Positions 43,782-55,439 are shown, counted from the stretch's first letter. The stretch: DNA of 64,000 nucleotides from Motilibacter aurantiacus (GCF_011250645.1 NZ_JAANNO010000001.1:32283-96282), one strand, 5' to 3'. Notes: generated by a model from the sequence alone, not told the origin. A program made the numbers and translations.

Positions 43782-45145
43782 CCGGGCTGTCTGGCGCGCC
43801 GCTCCCCGCGGACGCCGTGCTGGCGCACGGGATCGGTGGACGCCAGGACCTCCCCATCCCCTTCTCCTACGCCCTGATCGGCGCCGCCCTCGCGCTCGTC
43901 CTGTCCTTCGTCCTGCTCGGCGTGCTGTGGCGCAACCCCAAGCTGACCGGTGAGCGGGCCGGCCTGCCGCTGCCCGACAACGTCGCCCGCGTGCTCGACT
44001 CGCCCGCCCCCGCCTGGGTGCTGCGCGTCGTCGGGCTGGTCGTCACCGCGTGGTTCGGGACGTCGCTGCTGTTCGGCGAGGACATCGCGACCAACCCGGC
44101 GCCCTACGCGATCTTCATCCTGCTGTGGATCGGAATCGTCCCGCTGTCGGTGCTGTTCGGGCCGGTCTGGCGCTACCTCAACCCGCTGCGCACCCTGCAC
44201 GCGCTGCTGGCCACCGCGTTGCGGACCCGGCCCGAGGACGGCCTCTACGCCCTCTCGCCCCGTGTCGGGTACTGGCCCGCCGCGGTCGGGCTGTTCGCCT
44301 TCGTCTGGCTCGAGCTCGTCGCCCCCGACCGGGCCACCCTTCCGGTGCTGCGTGCCTGGGTCGCCGCCTACGCCGGCGTCCACCTCATCTGCGCCGCGGT
44401 CTTCGGCTCCCGTTGGTTCGACCGCGGTGACGCGTTCGAGGTCTACTCGGCCTTCTTCGGCAAGCTCAGCCCGCTCGGGCGCCGCGAGGACGGGCGGCTC
44501 GTGCTGCGCAACCCGCTCGACGGCATGGCGTCGCTGCGCCCCGCGCCCGGCCTGGTCGCGGTCGTCGCGGTGATGCTCGGCTCGACGGCCTGGGACTCCT
44601 ACTCAGGCTCCACGCGGTGGGTGTCGTACGCCCAGCAGGCCGAGCACCGGACGCTCGTCGGCACGCTCGGGCTGCTCGGCGCGGTCGTCCTGGTGGGGCT
44701 CGTGCTGGTCGCCGCCGCCCTGCTCGCCGGGCGCCTCGGGCACGTCGAGCAGTCGGGCCGCGAGCGCGTGCCGCTGCGCGAGGTCCCGGGAGAGTTCGCG
44801 CACACCATCGTGCCGATCGCGCTCGGCTACGTGGTCGCGCACTACTACTCGCTCTTCGTGCTCGAGGGCCAGCGCACGCTGATCCTCGCCACCGACCCCG
44901 TCCAGTCGGGGGCGGACTACCTCCGGCTGCGCGACGCCGCCATCCAGGCGTCTTTCATCACCCCCACGAGCGTCTCGGTGATCCAGGTCGTCGCGGTCGT
45001 GACCGGCCACGTCCTCGGGGTCGTGCTGGCCCACGACCGCGGGGTACGCCTCTTCCCGCACGCGCGCGCCGTGGCCGGCCAGCTGCCGCTCCTCGTCGTC
45101 ATGGTGGGCTACACCTGCGCGGGGCTCGCACTGCTGCTGGAGTAG
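43778..45145 (+). CDS. Polytopic membrane protein coupled to the cupredoxin lipoprotein
   Basis: The GTG overlaps the lipoprotein stop (GTGA). The 455-residue product has about ten membrane helices, an external N-terminus with AHGIGGRQDLPIPF and conserved aromatic and His loops (VAHYYSLFVLEGQ, HVLGVVLAHDRG). Similar actinobacterial proteins carry the database label 'fenitrothion hydrolase', but no hydrolase motif is visible here. A metal- or redox-linked membrane role with the cupredoxin partner is inference. Its last codons are duplicated in the DNA just behind the stop. Confidence 0.8.
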   Translation: MTGLSGAPLPADAVLAHGIGGRQDLPIPFSYALIGAALALVLSFVLLGVLWRNPKLTGERAGLPLPDNVARVLDSPAPAWVLRVVGLVVTAWFGTSLLFGEDIATNPAPYAIFILLWIGIVPLSVLFGPVWRYLNPLRTLHALLATALRTRPEDGLYALSPRVGYWPAAVGLFAFVWLELVAPDRATLPVLRAWVAAYAGVHLICAAVFGSRWFDRGDAFEVYSAFFGKLSPLGRREDGRLVLRNPLDGMASLRPAPGLVAVVAVMLGSTAWDSYSGSTRWVSYAQQAEHRTLVGTLGLLGAVVLVGLVLVAAALLAGRLGHVEQSGRERVPLREVPGEFAHTIVPIALGYVVAHYYSLFVLEGQRTLILATDPVQSGADYLRLRDAAIQASFITPTSVSVIQVVAVVTGHVLGVVLAHDRGVRLFPHARAVAGQLPLLVVMVGYTCAGLALLLE

Positions 45146-45217
45146 CGGCTCGTCCTCGCTGGTCCTCGCGCGGGGCTCGCGCTGCTGCTGAGCAGCGGCT
45201 CGTCCTCGCTGGTCCTC
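45117..45217. repeat. Tandem duplication (51 and 50 bp) across a stop codon
   Basis: Copy 1 (45117-45167) contains the last 9 sense codons and stop of the membrane protein plus 22 nt; copy 2 (45168-45217) follows directly with one base deleted and a few changes. In copy 2 the TAG reads CAG. The array ends 10 nt before the stop codon of the convergent ssd gene. Confidence 0.9.
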
Positions 45218-45227
45218 ACGCTGGTTC

Positions 45228-46535
45228 TCACGCGGGGCGTCGGCGCCGCAGCCGCCGCCGCTCGGGCTCGGCCGCGCCGACGAGCTCGGACGCGAGCCGC
45301 TTGAGCGGCCCCCGCGCCGCCGACCCGGGGGCCTGGTCGGCCAGCGTCCGGCCGGTGAGCAGCGCGCTGTCGAAGGCGGCCCGGTCCTCGGGGACGAACA
45401 CGCAGTCGCGCAGCCCCGCGTACCGCTCGAGCGCGTCGGCGAGCTGACGCTCGGGGTCCGGGCCGACCGGAGCGCGGCGTACCCGGTTGACGACGACCCG
45501 CAGCACGGCGCCGGGCACGAGCTCGCGCAGGTCGGCGAGGGCCCGGACGAAGCGCTGCACCCCGACCGCGTCGGCCGAGCAGACCGCGACGACGACGTCG
45601 GCCAGCTCCAGCGTCGTGAGCGTCGCGCCGTTGCGGCGCGGGGCCGCCGTGTCGAAGGACAGCTCCTCGTCCTGCTCCAGGCAGAACCCGCAGTCGACGA
45701 CCACGAGCCGGGCGAGCTGCCGGGCGAGCGCGTAGACCTGCTCCAGGCCCGCCGGGCGCAGCTCCGGCCAGCGGTGCGCGCGCGGGATGCCGGTGAGCAC
45801 GCGCAGCCGCGGGTCGACGACGGGCGCGAGCCGGGCCAGGGCGGGCGCGTCGAGCGCCCCGGTCCCCGCCATCCGGGCTGCGGCCGCCAGGCCCGGCGAC
45901 TCGTCGAGCAGGCCGAGGCACTGGGCGACGACCCCGCCGTAGACGTCCGCGTCGGCCAGGACCGTGGGCACACCGAGCCGGGCGGCCTCGCTGGCCACCG
46001 TCACCGCCACGCTCGTCCGCCCCGGTGCCCCTGCCGGCCCCCACACGGCGACGAGCCGGCCCGGGGCAGCGTCCGGGGCCGCCTCGGCTTCCGCCTCCGG
46101 CTCGGCCGGCTGCTCCTCGCCGCCGGGCAGCGAGCGCAACGGCTCGGCGTACGCGAGGGCGGGCCGGGGCGCGGCACCCTCCGTCTGCGCCAGTTGACGC
46201 ACGGCGCGGGTCACCGCCGCGGTGACCGCCTCCGCCCCGGCCTCGACAGCGACCACCACGTGGACGCCGAGGGCGCGCAGCCTCCGCTCGGCCTCCCGGT
46301 CGTTCCCGGGGACGACTCCGACGGCGGCCACGCCCGCGGCGGCGAGCCGCGCCACCGCGTCCCGGTCGAGCCGGCGCAGGTCGGCCGAGAGCAGCACCGC
46401 CGAGCCGGTGCCGGAGGCCGCGGTGGCCAGCAGGTCCGCCAGGTCGACGCACCGACGTACCACCGTGACCCCGGGGGCCTCGTCCAACTGGGCCACCAGG
46501 CCCGCCTCCCACGCCGCACCCGGCAGCGCGGTCAC
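45228..46535 (-). CDS. Ssd/CpaE-like ATPase (septum site determining family)
   Basis: This 435-residue protein has an N-terminal receiver-like part (about 1-125), an acidic Pro-rich linker (about 130-165) and a MinD/ParA-like ATPase domain. The Walker A is altered (WGPAGAPGRTSVAV instead of KGGxGKT), as in the Ssd/CpaE group; VVVDCGFCLE corresponds to Walker B. Mycobacterial Ssd affects septum formation, and CpaE acts in pilus assembly. The GTG start overlaps the SAF gene stop (GTGA). No TadA or pilin gene is near, so the Ssd assignment is preferred. Confidence 0.85.
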   Translation of the reverse strand: MTALPGAAWEAGLVAQLDEAPGVTVVRRCVDLADLLATAASGTGSAVLLSADLRRLDRDAVARLAAAGVAAVGVVPGNDREAERRLRALGVHVVVAVEAGAEAVTAAVTRAVRQLAQTEGAAPRPALAYAEPLRSLPGGEEQPAEPEAEAEAAPDAAPGRLVAVWGPAGAPGRTSVAVTVASEAARLGVPTVLADADVYGGVVAQCLGLLDESPGLAAAARMAGTGALDAPALARLAPVVDPRLRVLTGIPRAHRWPELRPAGLEQVYALARQLARLVVVDCGFCLEQDEELSFDTAAPRRNGATLTTLELADVVVAVCSADAVGVQRFVRALADLRELVPGAVLRVVVNRVRRAPVGPDPERQLADALERYAGLRDCVFVPEDRAAFDSALLTGRTLADQAPGSAARGPLKRLASELVGAAEPERRRLRRRRPA

Positions 46536-47278
46536 CACCTCGATGACGAGCCCGCCTCCAGGCCGGCCGACCCGGTCGGCACCCGGACCAGCTGGACGGG
46601 CCCGGCGGCCGCCGCGCGCAGCAGGCGCCCCACGTCCTGCGTCGGCACCTGCAGCTGGACCGTCGAGCCGGCGCCGCCGCCGAACGCGCCGCCCTCGGCG
46701 CCCAGGCCGAGCACGGCGACGGCGCGCAGCACGGGCGCCAGCCCGCCGGCCCCGGCCGCCTCGGTGACTGCAGGCAGGTCGCGCGCCTCGGGCGACCCCT
46801 CGTCCGGCACCTCGGCCGCGGCGCGCGCGGCCGCGGCGCCCGCGCCCTCGTCCACCACGTAGACGTCCACGACGGCGTGCTGGTCCAACCCGACCACCGA
46901 GGCCTCGGTGACCTCGACCGGCACGGCCCGGTAGTCGCGCGCCTGCCCACGGGCCACCGCGGCGACCGGGAGGAGCTCGCCCTCCGCGACCGGCCGGGTC
47001 GCCACCAGCCCGGAGGGGTCGACCGCCGTCGGGACGTAGCGGTCGAGCCGGCCCTCGATGCGCACACGCCGCGGCTCGAGGTCGGCCGGCCCGATCGCCG
47101 CGGACGCCGCCACGTCGTGCCGCACCGCCCACACCGCCACGGTGTCGTCGGCGGCGGCCACCACGCGCGCCCCCACCACGACCGAGGTGAGCACGAGCAG
47201 GACGCCGACGACGAAGCGCACGTCGAGCCAGCGTGCACGCGGCAGTCGGGCTGCGGGAGGGGTCGGCAGGTCCGCCAC
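46532..47278 (-). CDS. SAF-domain membrane protein
   Basis: GTG 47276-47278 is chosen as the start for GAGGAG 6 nt upstream; ATG 47329 lacks one. The 248-residue protein has one membrane helix (about 16-38; FVVGVLLVLTSVVVGARVVA) and then a SAF domain (about 42-105; VWAVRHDVAASAAIGPADL, GRLDRYVPTAVDPSGLVATR). SAF domains occur in RcpC/CpaB pilus proteins and in antifreeze-like enzymes. The C-terminal half should lie outside the membrane. It is coupled to the Ssd-like gene and divergent from the HTH gene. Confidence 0.82.
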   Translation of the reverse strand: MADLPTPPAARLPRARWLDVRFVVGVLLVLTSVVVGARVVAAADDTVAVWAVRHDVAASAAIGPADLEPRRVRIEGRLDRYVPTAVDPSGLVATRPVAEGELLPVAAVARGQARDYRAVPVEVTEASVVGLDQHAVVDVYVVDEGAGAAAARAAAEVPDEGSPEARDLPAVTEAAGAGGLAPVLRAVAVLGLGAEGGAFGGGAGSTVQLQVPTQDVGRLLRAAAAGPVQLVRVPTGSAGLEAGSSSRW

Positions 47279-47477
47279 GGACGGCTCCTCGGTCTGGTCT
47301 GCGGGCGCCGACGAGCGCCCCAATGGCATGGTGCAGCAGCACCAGCCGGGCCCGCGGGCGCTGTCCACGGCCGGGTGACGCCCACGAGGGTGAGCAAGCG
47401 GGCCGAACCACCCGGGAGTGGCCCGAGGCTGTGCACGGCGCGGCACGGGCGCCGGCGGCTGCCACACTGGACCTGCC

Positions 47478-47726
47478 ATGGCCGTGCAACGTCGCTTCCT
47501 GCAGCTCGCCGACGTCGCGGAGATCCTCAACATCTCCGCCTCGCAGGCCTACGCCCTCGTGCGCAACGGCGAGCTACCGGCCATCAAGATCGGCGGGCGC
47601 GGTCAGTGGCGGGTCGAGTCGACCGTGCTGGAGTCGTACATCCAGCGGCTCTACGACGAGACGCGCGCGTTCGTCGACGCGCACCCCTTCGGGGCCGGGG
47701 CCGAGGACGAGGCCGCGGGCGACTGA
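47478..47726 (+). CDS. Excisionase/BldC-type helix-turn-helix protein
   Basis: This 82-residue protein consists mainly of one MerR-like winged helix (residues 6-55): FLQLADVAEILNISASQAYA, then a wing with GRGQWRVESTVL. It is the 'HTH_17 excisionase' type seen in small actinobacterial regulators related to BldC. ATG 47478 is used; ATG 47418 would add a Pro/Arg-rich stretch unlike the family. It is divergent from the SAF-Ssd pair with 199 nt between the starts, and convergent to the next gene. Confidence 0.88.
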   Translation: MAVQRRFLQLADVAEILNISASQAYALVRNGELPAIKIGGRGQWRVESTVLESYIQRLYDETRAFVDAHPFGAGAEDEAAGD

Positions 47727-47747
47727 CCCGCAGCGTGAGCCAGGGGC

Positions 47748-48296
47748 TCACAGGGCGCGGATGACCGCGAGCGCCGTGAACGGCACCGACTGCACCGTTC
47801 GCGGCTGACCGGCTCGGGCCTCCTCGGGCGTCCCCTCGCTGCTGTCGACGAAGTCGGCGCCCACGCGGTCGAGGGTGCCGGTCCAGCTCCTGCCGTCCAC
47901 CGTCGTCACCCGGACCGTCGCGCGGTCGCGCACCAGCCCGCGCAGCGCGTTCCCGAGCGTCAGCCGGCCCGCCACCGCGGTCGCCGGGAGCGGCGCGGCT
48001 GCGCGGCCGGGAAGACCGACGACGCCCGTCACCGCCGACGCCGGCAGCAGCGCGTCCCGACCGTCCTCCTGCAGCAGCAGCCAGTCCGGCCCGACGTCGG
48101 CCAGCCGGCCGCGCACCACGCCCCCTCCTGCCGCCGTGACCGTCACCGCAGAGCCGACGGCCGCCCGTAGCCGGTCGGCGAGGCGGATCCGGGCCAGCTC
48201 CCGGCGCGTCCGGTCGGCGACCTCCGACTCGTGCTCGGCGCGCTCGGCCGCGTCGAGCTGGGCCTCCAGGTCCGCGAACAGCTCCTCCCACCGCAC
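47748..48296 (-). CDS. Conserved actinobacterial protein, unknown function
   Basis: The 182-residue protein has a charged N-terminal helix (FADLEAQLDAAERAEHESEVAD) followed by two small beta-barrel-like repeats (VGSAVTVTAAGGGVVRGRLADVG and RATVRVTTVDGRSWTGTLDRVG). The paired 'xxVTVTTxxGxxxxGxLxxVG' design resembles an LSm/SH3-like barrel that may bind RNA or protein. No signal peptide is seen. The ATG start is 114 nt from the divergent LysM gene. Confidence 0.7.
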   Translation of the reverse strand: MRWEELFADLEAQLDAAERAEHESEVADRTRRELARIRLADRLRAAVGSAVTVTAAGGGVVRGRLADVGPDWLLLQEDGRDALLPASAVTGVVGLPGRAAAPLPATAVAGRLTLGNALRGLVRDRATVRVTTVDGRSWTGTLDRVGADFVDSSEGTPEEARAGQPRTVQSVPFTALAVIRAL

Positions 48297-48376
48297 GCGC
48301 GCGTTCCTACCCCTCCTCGGGAACCCGAAGCAAGCCTCCCTTCGAGCGATTGAGCACGGGCTGCAGGACGACTACA

Positions 48377-48396
48377 CAAGCAAACGCAAGCAAACG
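48377..48396. promoter_or_regulatory. Perfect 10-bp tandem direct repeat upstream of LysM gene
   Basis: CAAGCAAACG occurs twice head to tail, 14 nt before the GTG start of the LysM gene. It is much more A-rich than its surroundings. BldC-type proteins bind direct repeats, and such an HTH gene lies 0.65 kb away. Confidence 0.4.
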
Positions 48397-48409
48397 AAGG
48401 GATCAGCTC

Positions 48410-49138
48410 GTGCTCAGCACCCTCCGGCGCCTCACCCGCCGAGCCCTCGCCCTGGGCGGCTCGGCCGTCGTCATCGCATCGACGTGGCTTGTCGCCCTCT
48501 GGCTGCACCGCGTCAGCGCAGCGACGCTCGCGGCGGTCCGCGCCGCCGGCCAGGCCGAGCTGGAGCCGCTCGTCACGCTGACGGCGCTGGGCGGCGTCTG
48601 GCTCTGCCTGGGCTGGCTGGTGGCCGCGGTCCTGGTCAGTGCCCTGGCTGCGATGCCGGCGCTGGCCGGCAGCGTGATCGACCGGGTGGCCGGCGCCATG
48701 GCACCCCTCGTGCTCCGGCGGGTCGTTGCAGGCGCAATCGGAGCTTTCGTGGTCGTCGGGGTCACGGCCCCCGCTCACGCGGCCGACCCGGGTCATCGGG
48801 CAGGAACCGCGGCCTCTGCCGCTTCGGCCGCCACCGCTCCGACGGCCGGCCTACCCGCCCTTCTCGCGGAGCGCCCGGCAGCCCTGCCGGGGCTCCGCGG
48901 AGCGGTGCCCTCGGCCGATCGGCCGTCCGCGGTGCCGGGCATGGCGGCTGGGACGTCGGTGACCGTCATGCCCGGCGACACCCTCTGGTCGATCGTCGCC
49001 CGCGCCCTCGGCCCGCAGGCCGCACCGTCCGCCGTCGCCGACGCCTGGCCGCTGTGGTGGGAGGCCAACCGGAGCGTCATCGGGGCCGACCCCGGCCTGC
49101 TCCGGCCGGGCCAGGTCCTGACCCCGCCGATCCCCTGA
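48410..49138 (+). CDS. Membrane-anchored LysM protein
   Basis: This 242-residue protein starts at GTG 48410 (AAGGGA upstream). It has helices at about 15-33 and 50-80 and a third hydrophobic stretch (about 100-122) ending in APAHAAD, which looks like a signal cleavage site. The C-terminal LysM domain (about 183-242) has VTVMPGDTLWSIVARALG and LRPGQVLTPPIP and should bind peptidoglycan outside the cell. Its link to cell-wall or division control with the nearby Ssd/SAF genes is inference. Confidence 0.82.
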   Translation: MLSTLRRLTRRALALGGSAVVIASTWLVALWLHRVSAATLAAVRAAGQAELEPLVTLTALGGVWLCLGWLVAAVLVSALAAMPALAGSVIDRVAGAMAPLVLRRVVAGAIGAFVVVGVTAPAHAADPGHRAGTAASAASAATAPTAGLPALLAERPAALPGLRGAVPSADRPSAVPGMAAGTSVTVMPGDTLWSIVARALGPQAAPSAVADAWPLWWEANRSVIGADPGLLRPGQVLTPPIP

Positions 49139-49179
49139 ACCGCGACTCCCCCTCGCCCGCGTCCTTCTGGAGAGCCTCC

Positions 49180-49821
49180 ATGCCCAGCACCGCCTCGCTC
49201 CGCCCGCCCGCCGCGCCCCGACGGTTGCCGGCCCCCCGCTGGGAGCCGCCCTACGACGACGAGGGCGCCCCCGCCGCACGACGTACGCCGCCCGGGCAGA
49301 TCGCGCTCGCGCTCGCCTTCCCGCTGCCGACCGGGCTGCCGGCGACCCCGGACGTCCCACGACTGCGGCTCGTCACGGACGAGGAGGACGGCTTCGGACG
49401 GCGGCCGACCGGGCGTGCCGAGCTGCCCGAGCCGCGCGAGTGGGCGGCCCGCCTCGTCCAGGCCGTGGTGGAGGTGCTCGGAGGCGAGCGCCCGCCGGCG
49501 CAGCTGCTGCGCTGGACGAGCGAGGAGGTGTACGCCCGGGTGCGCTCGTCCGCGGCACCTCCCCGGCGGGCGGCCGCGACCCGAGCGCGTGCCCACGTCC
49601 GCTCGGTCCACGTGTGCGAGCCGGAGGACGGCGTCGCCGAGGTGGCCGCGGTCATCGTCCGCAGCGGGCGGGCGCAGGCGCTGGCGCTACGGATGGAAGG
49701 CCTCGACGGCCGGTGGCAGTGCACCACGCTCGACGTGCTGGTCCCCGACACGGTGACGGGAGCCTCCCCGCAGGAGGCGGCCGGGAGCGGGGCCGCGCCC
49801 GTGCAGCCGGCAGCGGGCTGA
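49180..49821 (+). CDS. Rv3235-family protein
   Basis: This 213-residue protein has a disordered Pro/Arg-rich N-terminal half and a conserved C-terminal half: EWAARLVQAVVEVLGGERP, QLLRWTSEEVYARV, SVHVCEPEDGVAEVAAVI and RMEGLDGRWQCTTLDVL. This pattern marks the actinobacterial Rv3235 family, often found next to secA as here. The function is not known. The ATG 49180 follows GGAGAG. A 13-bp hairpin separates it from the convergent secA. Confidence 0.85.
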   Translation: MPSTASLRPPAAPRRLPAPRWEPPYDDEGAPAARRTPPGQIALALAFPLPTGLPATPDVPRLRLVTDEEDGFGRRPTGRAELPEPREWAARLVQAVVEVLGGERPPAQLLRWTSEEVYARVRSSAAPPRRAAATRARAHVRSVHVCEPEDGVAEVAAVIVRSGRAQALALRMEGLDGRWQCTTLDVLVPDTVTGASPQEAAGSGAAPVQPAAG

Positions 49822-49834
49822 CCCGCCCCCGACG

Positions 49835-49872
49835 CGACGGGCCCGGCACCGGGGTCGGCGCCGGGCCCGTCG
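49835..49872. terminator. Perfect 13-bp hairpin between Rv3235-family gene and secA
   Basis: CGACGGGCCCGGC and GCCGGGCCCGTCG form a perfect stem with a 12-nt loop. Both convergent genes end within 14 nt of it. No T-tract. Confidence 0.8.
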
Positions 49873-49883
49873 GACGGGTCGTG

Positions 49884-52808
<2,925 letters not shown>

Positions 52809-53031
52809 GCGGGCGGCTCCTAGCACTCGGTGCCGTCCCGTCCCGCCGCTCCCAGAGCTGGGCTCGGCGACGAGCACGACGACGGCCGGCGCCGCGGTGG
52901 CGCCTTAGCTCGTCATGCTATGCCGCAGAGGGGGTACATGGTCGACGTGCCGGCGAACCCGCCCGGCTACGCTTCGCGGTGACGGTGGCCGTGGAGCGGC
53001 CCGCCGGCTCCACCACTACGGAAGGACCTCG

Positions 53032-53220
53032 ATGGCTCAGGCGAGCAGCCGCGGACGCCCGATCTCCTGGGCGTGGGTGTTCCTCATGCTGGCCTTCTTC
53101 ATCGTCGGCGGCGTCGGCCTGATCGCCAGCTCGTGGGTGGTCTTCTGGATCGGCAGCGCCGGGTTCGTGCTCGTGGGCCTGGCCTCGCTCTTCACCGGCA
53201 TCCTCAGCGACGTCCACTAG
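53032..53220 (+). CDS. Small two-helix membrane protein
   Basis: This 62-residue protein has a clear GGAAGGA ribosome site. It has two hydrophobic helices (residues 12-32 and 35-55: WAWVFLMLAFFIVGGVGLI and WVVFWIGSAGFVLVGLASL) with short polar ends. It is a common type of small actinobacterial membrane protein without known function, often encoded close to secA. It is convergent to the YcaQ-like gene and shares a hairpin with its end. Confidence 0.75.
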   Translation: MAQASSRGRPISWAWVFLMLAFFIVGGVGLIASSWVVFWIGSAGFVLVGLASLFTGILSDVH

Positions 53221-53230
53221 CGGAGCGCTG

Positions 53231-53261
53231 GCGAGCGCTCTGCTCAGCGGCGAGCGCTCGC
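53231..53261. terminator. 10-bp hairpin overlapping the end of the YcaQ-like gene
   Basis: GCGAGCGCTC and GAGCGCTCGC pair around an 11-nt loop. The hairpin spans the stop region of the YcaQ-like gene and lies 10 nt past the stop of the small membrane protein, so one element may serve both. Confidence 0.55.
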
Positions 53262-54524
53262 AGGCGCGCTGACGGCACCGGGCGGCACGGCCACCGGGAC
53301 TGCCGCCACGGCATCGGCGAGCGCGGCCGCGAGGTCCCCCCGCGGCGCGACGGCGACCTCCTCCAGGTCGAGCCACCCGGCGAGAGCGCTCAGCTCCCGG
53401 GCCAGCTGGCCGGGAGTGTCGTCCGGAGCGGCGGGCTCGACGTGGGCGGCCTGGACCCGCAGCACGCCCGCCTGTCGGTCGGCCTTGAGGTCGACCCGGG
53501 CGACCAGCCGGTCCCCCAGCAGGAACGGCAGCACGTAGTAGCCGTGGACCCGCTTGTCGGCCGGCACGTAGATCTCGATGCGGTAGCGGAAGCCGAACAG
53601 GTCCTCGGTGCGCGAGCGCTCCCACACCAGCGGGTCGAACGGCGCGAGCAGGGCCCGCCCGGTCGCCGCGCGCGGCATGCGAGCGTCCCGGTGCAGCCAT
53701 GCGGGCCGGTCCCAGCCCTCGACGGCGACGGGGAGCAGCTCACCCGAGGCTGCGAGCAGCCCGATGCCGGTCCGCGCATCGGCCGGCGCGAGCCTGAAGT
53801 AGTCGCGCAGGTGCCGCTCCGTCGCCACCCCGGTGGCCCTGGCCGCCACGGACACCAGCTGCGCGAAGGCCTCCGGCTCGGTGGGGGTGGGGGCTTCGAC
53901 CACGGCCCGCGGCAGCGCCCGCTGCGGGGTGGCGTAGCGCCGCTCGAACTGCGCCGTGCGCCCCGCCGAGGTGATCTCGCCGGCGAAGAACAGGTGCTCG
54001 AGCGCCTGCTTGGTCCAGCTCCAGTTCCAGCCCCAGCTCTCCTTGGCCCGGGGAGCGTCGGCCTCCAGCGCCCGCTCGACCTGGGCCGCCGTGAGCGGGC
54101 CGCGGCGGCGTACCTCCTCGAGGACGGCGGCCACGAGCTCCGGGTGCTCGACGGCGACCCGGCGCATGCCGCCCCAGGCGTCCGTCTGCCAGCGGGCCAT
54201 CCGCCACCGCAGGAACGGGAGCGTGCGGGCCGGGACCAGGCTGGCCTCGTGCGCCCAGTACTCGGCCAGCCGCCGGGGCGCGGCGGAGCTCGCGCGGTCC
54301 AGGAGCGAGCGGTCGTAGGGGCCCAGGCGGCTGAACAGCGGCATGTAGTGAGCGCGCACGAGCACGTTCACGCTGTCGATCTGCAGCAGGCCGAGGCGGT
54401 CGACGGCCGCCAGCAACTGACGTGTCCCGGGGGGCGCGGCCGGGCGCGGGCCGGCCAGCCCCTGGGCCGCGAGGGCCACCCGGCGCGCCTGCGCGAGGCT
54501 CAGACGCTCGGTTCGACGGGGCAC
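53244..54524 (-). CDS. YcaQ/AlkX-like DNA glycosylase (winged helix)
   Basis: This 426-residue protein belongs to the winged-helix YcaQ family, which unhooks interstrand DNA crosslinks. [12 protein letters not shown] holds the QxD motif that catalyses base removal. Other family blocks are [13 protein letters not shown] and [20 protein letters not shown]. It is encoded alone, convergent to the small membrane protein, and 42 nt after the LuxR regulator gene, which is on the same strand. The start ATG at 54524 begins [21 protein letters not shown]. Confidence 0.88.
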   Translation of the reverse strand: MPRRTERLSLAQARRVALAAQGLAGPRPAAPPGTRQLLAAVDRLGLLQIDSVNVLVRAHYMPLFSRLGPYDRSLLDRASSAAPRRLAEYWAHEASLVPARTLPFLRWRMARWQTDAWGGMRRVAVEHPELVAAVLEEVRRRGPLTAAQVERALEADAPRAKESWGWNWSWTKQALEHLFFAGEITSAGRTAQFERRYATPQRALPRAVVEAPTPTEPEAFAQLVSVAARATGVATERHLRDYFRLAPADARTGIGLLAASGELLPVAVEGWDRPAWLHRDARMPRAATGRALLAPFDPLVWERSRTEDLFGFRYRIEIYVPADKRVHGYYVLPFLLGDRLVARVDLKADRQAGVLRVQAAHVEPAAPDDTPGQLARELSALAGWLDLEEVAVAPRGDLAAALADAVAAVPVAVPPGAVSAPASARR

Positions 54525-54566
54525 GACGGGGATCGTGCCATCCGGCGCCGACAGGGCGCCGACGGG

Positions 54567-55292
54567 TCAGGTGATCTCGAGGAGCTTCTCGCGCACGGCG
54601 TAGACCACGGCCTCCATGCGGGAGTGGAGCTGGAGCTTCTCCAGGATGTTGCGCACGTGGTTCTTGACGGTGTTCTCGCTGATGTAAAGCTCTTTGGCGA
54701 TGTCGCGGTTGTTCAGGCCGCGCGCCACCAGCTTGAGGACCTGCAGCTCGCGCTCGGTGAGCCGCGGGGCCGGGACCTGCTCGCGCTCGTCGCTCCGCTT
54801 GATCATGCTCGCGAACTCGGTGAGCAGCTTCGAGGCCATCGCCGGGCTGATCAACGACTGCCCGCTGTGCACCTTGCGGATCGAGGAGGCGACCTCCTCG
54901 ATCGACACGTCCTTGAGCAGATAGCCCTTCGCGCCGGCCTTGATGGCCTCGTAGAGGTCGGCCTCCTCGTCGGAGATCGTCAGCATGATGATCTCCGCGC
55001 TCGGGACGACGTCGCGGATCGCGGTGCAGGCGTCGATGCCTCCTCGCCGCGGCATGCGTACGTCCATCAGCACGATGTCGGGCGCGAGCTCCGCGGCCAG
55101 CTTGACCGCCTCGCCGCCGTCCCCCGCCTCGCCGACGACCTCGATGTCGTCCTCCTGCGCGAGGACCATCTCCAGGCCCCGCCGGAAGAGCGCGTGGTCA
55201 TCGACGACGAGGACCCGGATCGCGTCGCCGCTGATCGGTGAGCCGTCAGCCGCGCCGTCGTCGGCAGTGCCCGTCGTCCCAGCGTGTGCCAC
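54567..55292 (-). CDS. NarL/LuxR-family response regulator
   Basis: This 241-residue regulator has a receiver domain (about 25-140) with phospho-acceptor Asp77 in IVLMDVRMP, switch residues TISD and Lys in YLLKDVS. The C-terminal LuxR helix-turn-helix (about 178-235) reads LTERELQVLKLVARGLNNRD. No kinase gene is next to it, so it is an orphan in this window. The place between secA and hpf matches that of a conserved LuxR regulator in streptomycetes. The first 22 residues are disordered. Confidence 0.92.
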   Translation of the reverse strand: MAHAGTTGTADDGAADGSPISGDAIRVLVVDDHALFRRGLEMVLAQEDDIEVVGEAGDGGEAVKLAAELAPDIVLMDVRMPRRGGIDACTAIRDVVPSAEIIMLTISDEEADLYEAIKAGAKGYLLKDVSIEEVASSIRKVHSGQSLISPAMASKLLTEFASMIKRSDEREQVPAPRLTERELQVLKLVARGLNNRDIAKELYISENTVKNHVRNILEKLQLHSRMEAVVYAVREKLLEIT

Positions 55293-55439
55293 ATGCAGCC
55301 CTTCGATCGACTCGCGTCATGATGACACGCGGGCAGGCAGGTCGGCCGCGAACACCGGCAAACGCCTCACCTCACCACCCGGCCGGGCAGGCCCGGCGGA
55401 GCCACCGCGACGTCGGCGGCCCCGCCGTGCCCCACCTGG

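Noticed and set aside
43778..45145. Fenitrothion hydrolase
   Set aside because: The label exists for similar proteins, but the sequence is a polytopic membrane protein without hydrolase motifs.
45228..46535. Complete Tad pilus locus
   Set aside because: Only CpaE-like and SAF proteins are present; no TadA, TadB, TadC or pilin is found in the window.
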